Of a stretch of 34,396 bases of DNA, positions 9,338 to 18,756 are shown piece after piece. The notes under the pieces were generated by a model. It ran no database searches, had not been told where the DNA came from, and worked only from the letters and a program-made list of their open reading frames with translations. Source of the DNA: Candidatus Woesebacteria bacterium GW2011_GWA1_44_23 (GTDB lineage Bacteria > Patescibacteriota > Microgenomatia > UBA8517); NCBI GenBank assembly GCA_001001045.1, contig LCIL01000003.1:1-34396 (forward strand), given 5' to 3'. A program made the translations under genes and the position numbers. Each line of letters opens with the position of its first letter. Position 1 is the first letter of the stretch.

Positions 9338-10663
9338 TTATTTTGAATGCTTTGTCTCCCGCCCAAAGAACTTTATCCTGTCCCCCTTGAAGTGGAGGGG
9401 AACACTTTTAAGAGGTCCGTTCCTGTGTTTGGCGATATCAAGCATCATGTTTTCGCTGTTTTCTTCATCCTCTCTCCATAAAAACATCACAACATCCGCA
9501 TCCTGTTCAATACTGCCCGAGTCCCTCAGGTCCGAAAGCTGGGGCTTTTTGCCTCCCCGGGTTTCCACTGCCCTGCTTAGTTGGGAAAGGGCGAGAACAG
9601 GAACCTTAAGCTCTCTGGCTAAATTTTTGAGTCCCTGGGAAATTTCGGAAACCTCCTGGACCCTGTTTTCAAGCTGCCGGCTCCGGGCAAGCTGCAGATA
9701 GTCGACAACGATAAGGTCAACCCCTCTTTCCACCTGGAGACGGCGGGCTTTGGTGCGCATTTCCAAAATGGATAAAGCCGGTGTGTCGTCAATAAAAATA
9801 GGGGCTTCGGCCAGCTCCCCCATCGCGTTACTCAACTTCGTAAAATCATCTTCCGAAAGCTTGCCGGTTTTTAGCTTCCAGGCATCGATATCCGCCTGGG
9901 CTACAAGAAGCCTGTCCACAAGCTCTTCCCTGCTCATTTCGAGCGAGAAAAATCCCACGGGACGCTTCAGCTCCACCGCCACATATTGTGCAATGTTTGT
10001 TGCAAGCGAGGTCTTTCCCACTCCGGGGCGGGCTGCCAAAATCAATAAGTTTGATTGCTGAAGCCCCGCCAGGGCATCATCCAGGTCGGCAAATCCGGTG
10101 GGTACCCCGCGTATCCCGGCACCCGATTTGTGAAGCTCATCCAGGCGGTCAAAGCTCTCCGCCAGGGTATCTTTTACCGAAACGAATGTTTTACTCAGGG
10201 ACTTCTGGCTCAAAGAGAAAATTTCACTTTCAGCCCGGTCCAAGGCCTCCCCCGCCGCCAGTGACTCATCCATTGAAACTTCGACAAGGCGGGAGGCGGC
10301 AGACATGAGGGCCCTTTTCGTGGCGGTATCTTTGACTATTTTTCCGTAGTGCTCAACGTGTGCGGCGGTAGGAACTTTATTGGCCAAATCTGCAAGAAAT
10401 GACGAACTTCCGGCACTTTTAAGTATTTTTCTTTTCTTGAGCTTTTCAGTTACCGTCAGAACGTCAATTGGGGTTCTGTCTTCGTAAAGTTCGAGACAGG
10501 CTTGGTAAATTTCTTTAAGTCTTTCGTCGTAAAAATCCTCGGGAAAGAGAAATTCGGCAACGGCGATGACCGCGTCTTTGTCGATAAGCATCGCACCCAG
10601 AACGCTTTCTTCTGCTTCCTGGGAGTGAGGCGGGACGCGTGGTTGGTTGGTTTGTGCTGCCAT
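9338..10663 (-). CDS. dnaB: replicative DNA helicase DnaB
   Basis: PPHSQEAEESVLGAMLID N-terminus, Walker A ARPGVGKTS, DLIVVDYLQL. Confidence 0.96.
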   Translation of the reverse strand: MAAQTNQPRVPPHSQEAEESVLGAMLIDKDAVIAVAEFLFPEDFYDERLKEIYQACLELYEDRTPIDVLTVTEKLKKRKILKSAGSSSFLADLANKVPTAAHVEHYGKIVKDTATKRALMSAASRLVEVSMDESLAAGEALDRAESEIFSLSQKSLSKTFVSVKDTLAESFDRLDELHKSGAGIRGVPTGFADLDDALAGLQQSNLLILAARPGVGKTSLATNIAQYVAVELKRPVGFFSLEMSREELVDRLLVAQADIDAWKLKTGKLSEDDFTKLSNAMGELAEAPIFIDDTPALSILEMRTKARRLQVERGVDLIVVDYLQLARSRQLENRVQEVSEISQGLKNLARELKVPVLALSQLSRAVETRGGKKPQLSDLRDSGSIEQDADVVMFLWREDEENSENMMLDIAKHRNGPLKSVPLHFKGDRIKFFGRETKHSK

Positions 10664-10668
10664 AGATA

Positions 10669-10699
10669 CTTATATAAACTCGTTTAGGCAGTATGTAAA
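10669..10699 (-). promoter_or_regulatory. dnaB promoter
   Basis: On the minus strand TTTACA-N17-TATATA, ending 7 nt before the ATG. Confidence 0.55.
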
Positions 10700-10705
10700 G
10701 GGGTC

Positions 10706-11359
10706 TTACCTTTTTTCCAAAACAATAACCTTAGAACCTTGATTATCCAGGATGTCTTCGCGCTTGATCGTCAACTTGGGCAAATTTTCCACAGTCATTC
10801 CTATTTCTTTTAAAAACGGCTCAACGGGTTCAATCCCCCCAAATGTTTGGGGACTGAGCCCCGGTACGGAGTAATGCATGGGAATGGTAAAGTACGGGTC
10901 GATTTTCCCTACTATTTCGGTAGCCTCCTTGGGGCCGATTGTAAAAACCCCTCCTACAGGAATCATCAAAACGTCGATAGATCCCATTTCGTTTACAAGG
11001 TCGTCGCTAAGCGCGTGTCCCAAATCCCCCAGGTGGGCAAGTCTTAGCCCGTCCGCTTCTATCACAAAAACCGTATTTTTTCCTCTTTCTGCCCCCTGTT
11101 TAGCATCATGAAACGAAGGGTACCCGACAATGGAAACTCCCATAACTTCGTATTCACCCGGCCCCTCAAGAACTTTTTTGACGCCTGTTATTTTATCTGC
11201 GGCGTCATGGTCGTGATGGGCATGAGAGACAGTTACTATTTCTCCTTCAACGCCTGAATACTTAAGTCCCACCATCTTGGGATCAAACGGATCAGTAATA
11301 ACTGTTGCCGTTTTGGTTTTGATTTTGAAAGAAGAATGTCCTAAATATGTAATGTCCAT
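10706..11359 (-). CDS. MBL-fold metal-dependent hydrolase (UPF0173/YtkL-like)
   Basis: MDITYLGHSSFKIKTKTATVITDPFDP; SHAHHDHDA metal motif; internal start chosen by family alignment. Confidence 0.85.
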   Translation of the reverse strand: MDITYLGHSSFKIKTKTATVITDPFDPKMVGLKYSGVEGEIVTVSHAHHDHDAADKITGVKKVLEGPGEYEVMGVSIVGYPSFHDAKQGAERGKNTVFVIEADGLRLAHLGDLGHALSDDLVNEMGSIDVLMIPVGGVFTIGPKEATEIVGKIDPYFTIPMHYSVPGLSPQTFGGIEPVEPFLKEIGMTVENLPKLTIKREDILDNQGSKVIVLEKR

Positions 11360-11452
11360 TTCTTTTAGCACTCTATCAAATCGGAAGTCTTCTGGCAAGA
11401 CTATTTTTGGTCAACATTGACTTATATAGATTGATCTATTATATTGTTCCTC

Positions 11453-12457
11453 GTGAGACGCGAACTTATCTGGGTCGTTGTTATCGGAATCACTTTCGGA
11501 CTTATCATAGCCTTCGGGGTATGGAGAGTTAACTCATCACTCGAAGGACCAAAATCCGACGGTCCGACTCCGACACCCGATTCTCAAAATTCTGAGGTTG
11601 AATTTAAAATTACGCTAAGTGCTCCCGAGAATAACGATGTTGTTACTGTTTCACCCGTGACGGTATCGGGAATAACAAAGCCTCTTACCTGGATAGTTGC
11701 TTCTGGAGAGGCAGAAGACTATATCTTACAAAGCGACGACAAAGGAATTTTTACGCAGGACGTAGCTCTTGAACCCGGTATTAATAGAATCGGAATTGCT
11801 GCTTTTGATCCGGCAGGCTCCCAAAGCGTTCAAAAAGTATTGGTTGTCTACTCCTCGGTGTTTCAACTCAAAACCGCCACATCCCCCCTGCAGGATGCAG
11901 CCTCGGGAAGCTCCGCAATCAGGGAAAAAGTCGCCCAAAAAGTGGCGGCTGCCATGGACCAGCCCAAAGCCTACCTTGGCGTAGTCACGGATATCACAAG
12001 CTCGACAATCCAAATAAAAAATCCCGAGAGTCAAATTGAGCAAATCGCAATAGGCACGGACGGGATTAGTGTCGTCAATGCCAAGGGAACAACCAGTAAA
12101 GCGGTAAAGCTTTCCGATATTGCGATAGGAGACTTTATAGTGGCCATGGGATATGTAAACGGAGATGGCGTTCTTAAGGCCCAGAGAATTCTTATCACGG
12201 ACCCTCTCGAAGATTCGGGCCTCAAGGCTTTTATAGGTAAAGTGGTCAAAACTACGGTTAAAACCATTACTGTCACCGATGCGGCAAAGGGTGAAGAAAG
12301 CATAATTACTCCGGGCAAAAACACGGTTATTAAAACCTTCGCGGGCGGCAAAACGGTAAGCGTAAAAATGGCGTCAATCGAAACGGATGATCTTATTATT
12401 TATGTTATGGACACTTCAGGCACATCTCCTTTCGTCCGGTCAATCTTCGGTATTTGA
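11453..12457 (+). CDS. membrane-anchored extracellular protein with Ig-like domain
   Basis: N-terminal TM anchor, then beta-rich APENNDVVTVSPVTVSGITKP...; start (TTG 11444 or GTG 11453) uncertain. Confidence 0.65.
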   Translation: MRRELIWVVVIGITFGLIIAFGVWRVNSSLEGPKSDGPTPTPDSQNSEVEFKITLSAPENNDVVTVSPVTVSGITKPLTWIVASGEAEDYILQSDDKGIFTQDVALEPGINRIGIAAFDPAGSQSVQKVLVVYSSVFQLKTATSPLQDAASGSSAIREKVAQKVAAAMDQPKAYLGVVTDITSSTIQIKNPESQIEQIAIGTDGISVVNAKGTTSKAVKLSDIAIGDFIVAMGYVNGDGVLKAQRILITDPLEDSGLKAFIGKVVKTTVKTITVTDAAKGEESIITPGKNTVIKTFAGGKTVSVKMASIETDDLIIYVMDTSGTSPFVRSIFGI

Positions 12458-12481
12458 CATTACTGATTTAAGAGATATAAT
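12454..12481 (+). promoter_or_regulatory. consensus sigma70 promoter upstream of hisS
   Basis: TTGACA-N16-TATAAT, exact consensus hexamers. Confidence 0.8.
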
Positions 12482-12493
12482 ACTATCCTATAG

Positions 12494-12547
12494 CCTCTCG
12501 TTCCTTGCTCACCTACTTGGGTGAGCAACGACCGGGAGGTTTTTTGT
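12494..12547 (+). terminator. intrinsic terminator/attenuator-like hairpin
   Basis: TTGCTCACC/GGGTGAGCAA inner stem, CCTCTCG/CGGGAGG outer stem, followed by TTTTTT. Confidence 0.8.
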
Positions 12548-12575
12548 TGCGCTCAAACTGATATAATTAATTATC

Positions 12576-13490
12576 ATGCAAAAAGGTCCTGTTACACCAA
12601 AGGGGTTCGGGGATATTATGCCCCGGGAGGCCGTGAGCAGGCGTTTAATGATAAACGCCATTGTTCCCGTGCTTGAAAAGTACGGTTTTTCTCCCCTGGA
12701 AACCCCTACCGTCGAATTCGCCGAAACTCTTCTGGGAAAGTACGGGGAAGAAGAAAAACTGATTTATCAATTTGAGGATAAAGGTGGAAGAAATCTTGCC
12801 CTAAGGTACGACTTAACCGTTCCCCTGGCCCGCTTTGTGGCCAATAACCTGGGACTTCTTAACCCGACCTTTTCAAGGTATCAAATAGGCCAGGTATTCC
12901 GCGGGGAAAATCCCCAAAAAGGCAGGCGCCGGGAGTTTACCCAGTTTGATTTTGACACGGTTGGGTCATCCGACTACACCGAGGACGTCAAAGTAATTTC
13001 GGCGGTTATCGAATCTGCCCGTGCAATAGGTCTAACGGACGCCATAGTTCAAATCAACGACAGGGAGCTTTTTGATGCGGCGGGCTTTTCCAAAGAAGCG
13101 GTAATTGCCATAGACAAGATTGATAAAATAGGACGCGACGGCGTAGTCGCTCTTTTGAAGGAAATTGATATCGAAAAAGCTGAGGGAATGTTCGCCTCAC
13201 TGGAAAAGGCGGAGAAAACGGCAAGACTCAAAGACATTTTTGCCGGGCTTGAAAAAGCGGGGTTTGCCGAAGGGAAAGACTTTACTTTCAATCCCTTCCT
13301 GGCGCGCGGATTAAACTATTACACCTCAACCATATTTGAGCTTAAACTGGATAAATCCCCCGGGGGGCTTTCGGTGGGCGGAGGAGGAAGATATGATAAT
13401 TTAATCGGTATGTTTGCGGGACGCGAAATTCCGGCTGTCGGTTTTTCGTTTGGAATAGACCGAATTATCGACCTTTTACCTGAATCATGA
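12576..13490 (+). CDS. hisS: histidyl-tRNA synthetase catalytic core, no anticodon-binding domain
   Basis: Class II motifs (LRYDLTVPLAR; FRGENPQKGRRREFTQFDFD; ARGLNYYTSTIFE; GFSFGIDRIIDLL); ends at residue 304. Confidence 0.85.
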   Translation: MQKGPVTPKGFGDIMPREAVSRRLMINAIVPVLEKYGFSPLETPTVEFAETLLGKYGEEEKLIYQFEDKGGRNLALRYDLTVPLARFVANNLGLLNPTFSRYQIGQVFRGENPQKGRRREFTQFDFDTVGSSDYTEDVKVISAVIESARAIGLTDAIVQINDRELFDAAGFSKEAVIAIDKIDKIGRDGVVALLKEIDIEKAEGMFASLEKAEKTARLKDIFAGLEKAGFAEGKDFTFNPFLARGLNYYTSTIFELKLDKSPGGLSVGGGGRYDNLIGMFAGREIPAVGFSFGIDRIIDLLPES

Positions 13491-14383
13491 ACCCTCACAG
13501 ACTTAAGGCTTATTTTTACCTGATAGTAGTTACGGTTATCTGGGGCTTGGCGGAACCCGTAATAAAATATACTTTAGGCGGAATTCCCCCGCTTCTTTTT
13601 TTGGTTTACCGCTTCGGTCTTTCGGCTTTTTTGGCAATAATTATTTTTGCCGTTACGGGTGTAAAATTTCCTAAAGACAAAAAGGTAATATTTGAACTCT
13701 TTTTGTATGGTTTTATTGCAACTCTTTCTTTGGTCTTGCTTTTTTTTGGCCTGGAAAAAACCACTGTGCTTGACGCCGTTTTAATTAATCTTATAAATCC
13801 GCTGATTATTTCCGCAGCCGGGGTCTATTTTTTAAGGGAACGTATTACAAAAAGGGAAAAATTCGGGATGACGGTTGCGCTTCTGGGAACGGTTATTACC
13901 GTTGCCGAACCTTTAATACAAAACGGGGACGGGTTTACCAGGCTTTCCGGAAATATCCTGATATTTTTCTATCTTCTGGCCACGGCCGCAAGCGCCGTAC
14001 TTGCTAAAAAGCTGCTTAAGGCCGAGGTTAATCCTCTTTTTTTGACCAACTTCTTTTTCATTCTCGGCTTTGCGGTTCTTCTGCCTTTTGCCTTGCCGAA
14101 ATACGCTTTATCAAATCTTTCCGGCATTCCCCTTTCTTATCATCTTGGTGTGATATTCATGGCGCTAGTCTCGGGGTCTTTCGCTTACTATCTTTCCAAT
14201 AAGGCCCAAAAAACCATTGAAATCAGCGAAGCTTCCGTATTCTCCTATTTATACCCGGTAATCGCCGCTCCGATAGCGGTAATCTGGCTTAAAGAAAAAA
14301 TAACGCCTATGTTGATCTTGGGAGCCGTCATCATAACCGTCGGGGTAGTAATTGCCGAATTGAAGAAAAGGCAGTATAATTGA
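13487..14383 (+). CDS. EamA/DMT family transporter
   Basis: 10-TM EamA-like sequence; ATGA overlap with hisS. Confidence 0.85.
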   Translation: MNPHRLKAYFYLIVVTVIWGLAEPVIKYTLGGIPPLLFLVYRFGLSAFLAIIIFAVTGVKFPKDKKVIFELFLYGFIATLSLVLLFFGLEKTTVLDAVLINLINPLIISAAGVYFLRERITKREKFGMTVALLGTVITVAEPLIQNGDGFTRLSGNILIFFYLLATAASAVLAKKLLKAEVNPLFLTNFFFILGFAVLLPFALPKYALSNLSGIPLSYHLGVIFMALVSGSFAYYLSNKAQKTIEISEASVFSYLYPVIAAPIAVIWLKEKITPMLILGAVIITVGVVIAELKKRQYN

Positions 14384-14388
14384 GCGTC

Positions 14389-14697
14389 ATGAAAGCCAAA
14401 ATTCACCCCACATGGTTTCCTGAGGCTAAAGTGATTTGTGCCTGTGGAAATACTTTTACGACCGGTGCAACCGTGCCGGAGATTCGTATTGAAGTTTGCT
14501 ACGACTGCCATCCTTTTTACACAGGTACTATGAAGTTTCTTGATACTGCCGGCCGGGTTGACGCATTTAAGGCTAAAATGAAGGGTACCGTAAAACACGT
14601 CACCAAAACCGAGAAAAGGAAAGCCAAAAAGCTCAAGAAACTCCAGGAGGAAGCAGCCAGGCCGGAATCGCTTTCCGAACTCCGTTCACAAGCTTAA
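14389..14697 (+). CDS. rpmE: 50S ribosomal protein bL31
   Basis: MKAKIHPTWFPEAKVICACGNTF...CYDCHPFYTG; zinc Cys present; basic C-terminal extension. Confidence 0.93.
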   Translation: MKAKIHPTWFPEAKVICACGNTFTTGATVPEIRIEVCYDCHPFYTGTMKFLDTAGRVDAFKAKMKGTVKHVTKTEKRKAKKLKKLQEEAARPESLSELRSQA

Positions 14698-14724
14698 TTT
14701 TCGATTACCAATTTTGAATTTACA

Positions 14725-15423
14725 ATGGAAAACCAGACCGCATACCTAGAAATCCGGGGGGCTACGGGCGGAGATGAAGCCAAATTGTGGGGAGCCGATC
14801 TTCTCCGCATGTATATCCGCTTTGCCCAAAAGAAGGGATGGAAGCTACTGCAAATTTCCGAAAACACGATTAAAATAACAGGGCAAGGAGTTTTTGACAG
14901 CCTCAAAAACGAGTCGGGTGTCCACAGAGTCCAAAGAGTCCCCACAACTGAAAAAAGGGGCCGGATTCATACTTCAACTGCCACTATCGTGGTCCTGCCC
15001 GAAATCAAAGAAACCGAGATTCAAATCAGTCCGAACGACCTTGAGTGGAGTTTCACCACGGGCGGAGGCCACGGAGGCCAAAACGTAAACAAGGTTTCAA
15101 CTGCCGTCAGACTTGTCCATAAACCCACCGGTACCGTCGCAGAAGCCCGCGAGGAGAGGTTCCAGGAGCAAAACAGGCAAATAGCGCTTTCTCTTCTAAG
15201 GTCCCGTCTTTGGGAGCGCATGGAAGCCGAGAAAATGCGGGAAGTCGCAGGTTACAGAAGCGTGATAGGGAGAGGCATGAGGGCCGAGAAAATCCGCACC
15301 TATAACTTTCCCCAGGACCGGGTTACCGACCATAGAATCGGGAAAAATTGGGGAAAACTTGAAAATATTATGGATGGCGACCTGGATAAGATTATCGAGT
15401 TAACCAAAAACCTTCAGGCTTGA
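14725..15423 (+). CDS. prfA: RF1-like peptide chain release factor lacking domain 1
   Basis: Starts at EIRGATGGDEAKLW; RVPTTEKRGRIHTS (PxT-type motif); GGQ in GGGHGGQNVNK. Confidence 0.85.
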   Translation: MENQTAYLEIRGATGGDEAKLWGADLLRMYIRFAQKKGWKLLQISENTIKITGQGVFDSLKNESGVHRVQRVPTTEKRGRIHTSTATIVVLPEIKETEIQISPNDLEWSFTTGGGHGGQNVNKVSTAVRLVHKPTGTVAEAREERFQEQNRQIALSLLRSRLWERMEAEKMREVAGYRSVIGRGMRAEKIRTYNFPQDRVTDHRIGKNWGKLENIMDGDLDKIIELTKNLQA

Positions 15424-15511
15424 CTTTCTCCCTCTTGTAGCGTATTATAGGTTTAGTTCTTACGAATTCACCAATCGGGCTTAACCCGAAATCCAATTTA
15501 AGGAGAATCGA

Positions 15512-15703
15512 ATGGACAACACCGTTAAGATCGTAGATATGGAATACCATCCTCATAGCGAGGATGCAGAGATTCCCGAGTCTGACGGAATGGGAATTTC
15601 ACTGGGGGTTGATGTAAATATAGCAATTTTAATTATTAAGTTTGCGGTTGTTCTGGGCATTATAGCCATAGGGATGGTTTTATACCAGTCAATTTTCCCA
15701 TAA
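15512..15703 (+). CDS. small single-TM protein, unknown
   Basis: 63 aa; AAGGAGA Shine-Dalgarno; C-terminal TM helix. Confidence 0.65.
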   Translation: MDNTVKIVDMEYHPHSEDAEIPESDGMGISLGVDVNIAILIIKFAVVLGIIAIGMVLYQSIFP

Positions 15704-15711
15704 TGCCCCCC

Positions 15712-15765
15712 AAGCGTGACTTGGCATCAAACAATTTTTCATCGATGCCCAAGTCACGCTTTTTT
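15712..15765 (+). terminator. intrinsic terminator
   Basis: AAGCGTGACTTGGCATC ... GATGCCCAAGTCACGCTT followed by T-run. Confidence 0.9.
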
Positions 15766-15968
15766 CTTTCCCGTTTTTGACACATCGCAATTTGTAATGA
15801 TGTAAGCCATTTATGAACGAACGGGTTAACCCAAACCTCAGGGAAATAAAGTTCTGTAGAGAAGGAAAGGCTGAAAGCATCAAGCGAGGTTTTGCCGTAT
15901 CCATAAACTTCCGGCCGATCCGAAAGTTTCCTTTTTCCGCCCCATCGTACTGGGACTTTTTGACTAAC

Positions 15969-17114
15969 CTACTCCGGGGATTGCGAAAGAGTCACTCTGA
16001 TGTTACTTGTTTCACCGTTTCTCCATATGTCCAGGCTTAAGCTGTCTCCGGGTTTTTTACCCGAAACCAGGGATCCCAAGCCCCCCGAGGCGTCATTTAA
16101 GGCATTGCCGTCAATTTTAAATATTATGTCCCCAATAAGTACTCCCGCCTGATCCGCCGGGGAGCCTGCTATAACGTTTACCACATAAGCCCCCTGCGGA
16201 ACCTGATTAAGAAGGGCAATCTGGGTAGTCAGCATCTGGTATTCAACTCCGAGGTAAGCCTTCGCCGGAAAACCGCCCAGAGCTTTATACTGGTTTAGGG
16301 CGTCTTTTACTGTATTAACCGGAATGGAAAAGGCTATATTATTGGCCCCCTGGGCAACAGCCACGTTAATCCCGATTACTTGGCCGGAAACGTTAAGAAG
16401 CGGGCCGCCGCTATTGCCTGGGTTTATGGCCGCATCCGTTTGAATTACGTTATCAAGGCGCTCAACGTACCCTTGTAAACTGTTGCCGGCGCTAATTCCG
16501 CGGCCAAGGCCTGAAATTACCCCCGTTGTGACGGTATTTCTAAACTCCCCCAGTGCGGTACCAATCGCAATCACGAACTGTCCCACCTCAAGATTTGACG
16601 AATCCCCCAGCTCAATGGGTTTGAGGCCGGTGGTTGCGATTTTAATCACTGCGATGTCGTTACCCGGATCCTTGCTAATTTGGGTTACGTCATAGGTCTT
16701 GCCGTCCGAGGTCGAAACCTTGTAGGAAAGAGATGTGTCTGCAACTACGTGTTTATTGGTAACGATCAACCCGTCGGAAGAAACGATAAATCCGCTTCCG
16801 ATATCCTGCTGGGTGCCCCCTTGAGTCCCTTGAGTGAATCCGCCGAAAGGAGAAAACTGAATTACCTGTCGCTTCGGAGTTTGAGCGGAAACCGTCACAA
16901 CCGATGGTCCGACGTTTTTAACAACGTCTATAACCTCGCTGTTTTCGTTTACGACGGTCTTACTTAAGTTCAGACGTGCGGCTCTGGGGAAAAGAACATC
17001 GAGAGGCTTAAACTCAAAAAGTCTGTCGGCAATTGCGCCTGAAGTAACGGCCACAACCACGACTATCAAAACGGCTAATCCGAGCAGTAATTTTTTAAAA
17101 GCTGATTTTTCCAT
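15969..17114 (-). CDS. HtrA/DegP-like serine protease with PDZ domain
   Basis: VTNKHVVAD, NDIAVIKI, INPGNSGGPLLN catalytic triad; C-terminal PDZ. Confidence 0.93.
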   Translation of the reverse strand: MEKSAFKKLLLGLAVLIVVVVAVTSGAIADRLFEFKPLDVLFPRAARLNLSKTVVNENSEVIDVVKNVGPSVVTVSAQTPKRQVIQFSPFGGFTQGTQGGTQQDIGSGFIVSSDGLIVTNKHVVADTSLSYKVSTSDGKTYDVTQISKDPGNDIAVIKIATTGLKPIELGDSSNLEVGQFVIAIGTALGEFRNTVTTGVISGLGRGISAGNSLQGYVERLDNVIQTDAAINPGNSGGPLLNVSGQVIGINVAVAQGANNIAFSIPVNTVKDALNQYKALGGFPAKAYLGVEYQMLTTQIALLNQVPQGAYVVNVIAGSPADQAGVLIGDIIFKIDGNALNDASGGLGSLVSGKKPGDSLSLDIWRNGETSNIRVTLSQSPE

Positions 17115-17205
17115 TTTTCGTAACTTCAGACGTGTTTTGGTTTTTTTCTAAAACTTCCTGAATATGCTGCTTATTAAAGTTTACCAGCCTTAGGCAAGCC
17201 CTCGG

Positions 17206-18477
17206 TTACTCGAAGAGCTTGACTGCCGCTTCCAGCTGGGCATCTACCGTAGCGTCTTCATTGGCTATCTCCACGTCCGGAATAAGTCCCTTTTCGTGTA
17301 CCCATGTTCCGTTCGGCGTCAACCATTTTGCGGTCGTAACGTGGAGCCCGCTGCCTCCGGAGATGTTAACCGGCTCCTGAATGGTTCCCTTCCCGAAGCT
17401 TTTATCCCCCACAAGCTTTATCCCCCGGTTATCGCGAAGCGCACCGGCCAAAATTTCTGAAGCGGAAGCGCTTCCTCCGTTAACCAGAACAACAACTTTG
17501 TAGTCCTTAAGCCTGGGAAGCTTATCCGATTTAAATTCCTGTCTTATTCCGTCTCCGTTTTCCTGTATCACCACGGTAGTATCTATCGGCACAAAATCCG
17601 AAGCAATCTCAACGGCAGATTGGAGATATCCCCCGGGGTTATTTCTAAGATCAATTATAATTCCCTTACATGCTACTTTTTGCGTCTGACACTTGTCGGT
17701 TATCTCCCTTACCACCTTGTCCCATTCCCCCGGAGTTGCCGAGTCAAATTTTGCGATTTTTACATTGGCAATCGTGGAACCCGTTCCGACCCAGGAAAGA
17801 ATAACCGAAGGAATATCAAGCTTTACGCGGGTCAGATCAACCACGATTGGTGCGGGGATGCCTTCACGGACAAGGGTCAATGTAACCACTGTCCCGGCCG
17901 GACCTCTTATATAATCAACTGCCTGCGATAAACCCAGATTTGACGAGTCAACGTCTACTTGCTTTTTCAGATCGGTAATGTGGGCAATATAGTCCCCCGG
18001 TTTGACTCCGGCTTTTTCCGCGGGAGAGCCAGGGAGGGGTGAAACTACCGCCAGATGTGTGTTTTTGTAGCCTATCTCGATCCCAACCCCCTCAAAGGAA
18101 CCGCTCAGATCGTCATTAACGATTTTGTTCTGCGACGGAGGCAGGTACATTGTGTAGGGATCCCCAACGGCAGAAACCATGCCGGATATTGCCCCATAAA
18201 CCAATTGCGACGGAATTAATTTCGATTTATCAAAGTATTTCTCACTAAGGACGTCCCAGATCTGCCAGAAAAGCGAAAAATCCACATTTTTCTCCGGCGG
18301 AAGCGTCCTTGAAATATTAACCTGAAGAGCTTTTGTCACCTCGGCTTTATATCCTTGAACTCCCAATCTGTAACCGCCCGCAAAAACGGCAACAGCAAAC
18401 ACCAAAATCAGTATAAAATTCCGGGCTTTGGAAAACCCCACCTTAATACGCATACAAAAGATCATACCGAGAAACAA
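17206..18477 (-). CDS. S41 family C-terminal processing peptidase
   Basis: PDZ (SPAEKAGVKPGDYI); NGGSASASEILAGALRDN, GKGTIQ catalytic Ser/Lys. Confidence 0.93.
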   Translation of the reverse strand: MFLGMIFCMRIKVGFSKARNFILILVFAVAVFAGGYRLGVQGYKAEVTKALQVNISRTLPPEKNVDFSLFWQIWDVLSEKYFDKSKLIPSQLVYGAISGMVSAVGDPYTMYLPPSQNKIVNDDLSGSFEGVGIEIGYKNTHLAVVSPLPGSPAEKAGVKPGDYIAHITDLKKQVDVDSSNLGLSQAVDYIRGPAGTVVTLTLVREGIPAPIVVDLTRVKLDIPSVILSWVGTGSTIANVKIAKFDSATPGEWDKVVREITDKCQTQKVACKGIIIDLRNNPGGYLQSAVEIASDFVPIDTTVVIQENGDGIRQEFKSDKLPRLKDYKVVVLVNGGSASASEILAGALRDNRGIKLVGDKSFGKGTIQEPVNISGGSGLHVTTAKWLTPNGTWVHEKGLIPDVEIANEDATVDAQLEAAVKLFE

Positions 18478-18492
18478 AGGCTAACTCAAGTC

Positions 18493-18747
18493 TTAAATTC
18501 TGGGGGTGTAAGGAAGAAGGCCAAGATGTCTTGCTCGTTTGATGGCCACGCTGATTCTTCTTTGATGCTTGGCGCAAATGCCGGTTCTTGCCTTACCCAA
18601 TACTTTGGCGCGGTCACTCATGTAGTTTGCTAAAGATTCGGCGTCTTTGTAATCGGGAGAGGTCTTGCTTTTGCAAAAAGGGCAATTTACGGGAACCGCT
18701 TCTTCTTTAATTACCCTTCTTCTTCTTTTTTTGTCTTTCTTTGCCAT
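18493..18747 (-). CDS. rpsR: 30S ribosomal protein bS18
   Basis: CPFCKSKTSPDYKD, RISVAIKRARHLGLLPYTPR. Confidence 0.94.
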   Translation of the reverse strand: MAKKDKKRRRRVIKEEAVPVNCPFCKSKTSPDYKDAESLANYMSDRAKVLGKARTGICAKHQRRISVAIKRARHLGLLPYTPRI

Positions 18748-18756
18748 AGTCAATCG

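Noticed and set aside
12031-12351. 106-aa antisense ORF
   Set aside because: Mirror of the 11453-12457 CDS with no independent support
15813-16040. 75-aa ORF at the HtrA 3' end
   Set aside because: Overlaps the htrA-like CDS antisense; no family resemblance
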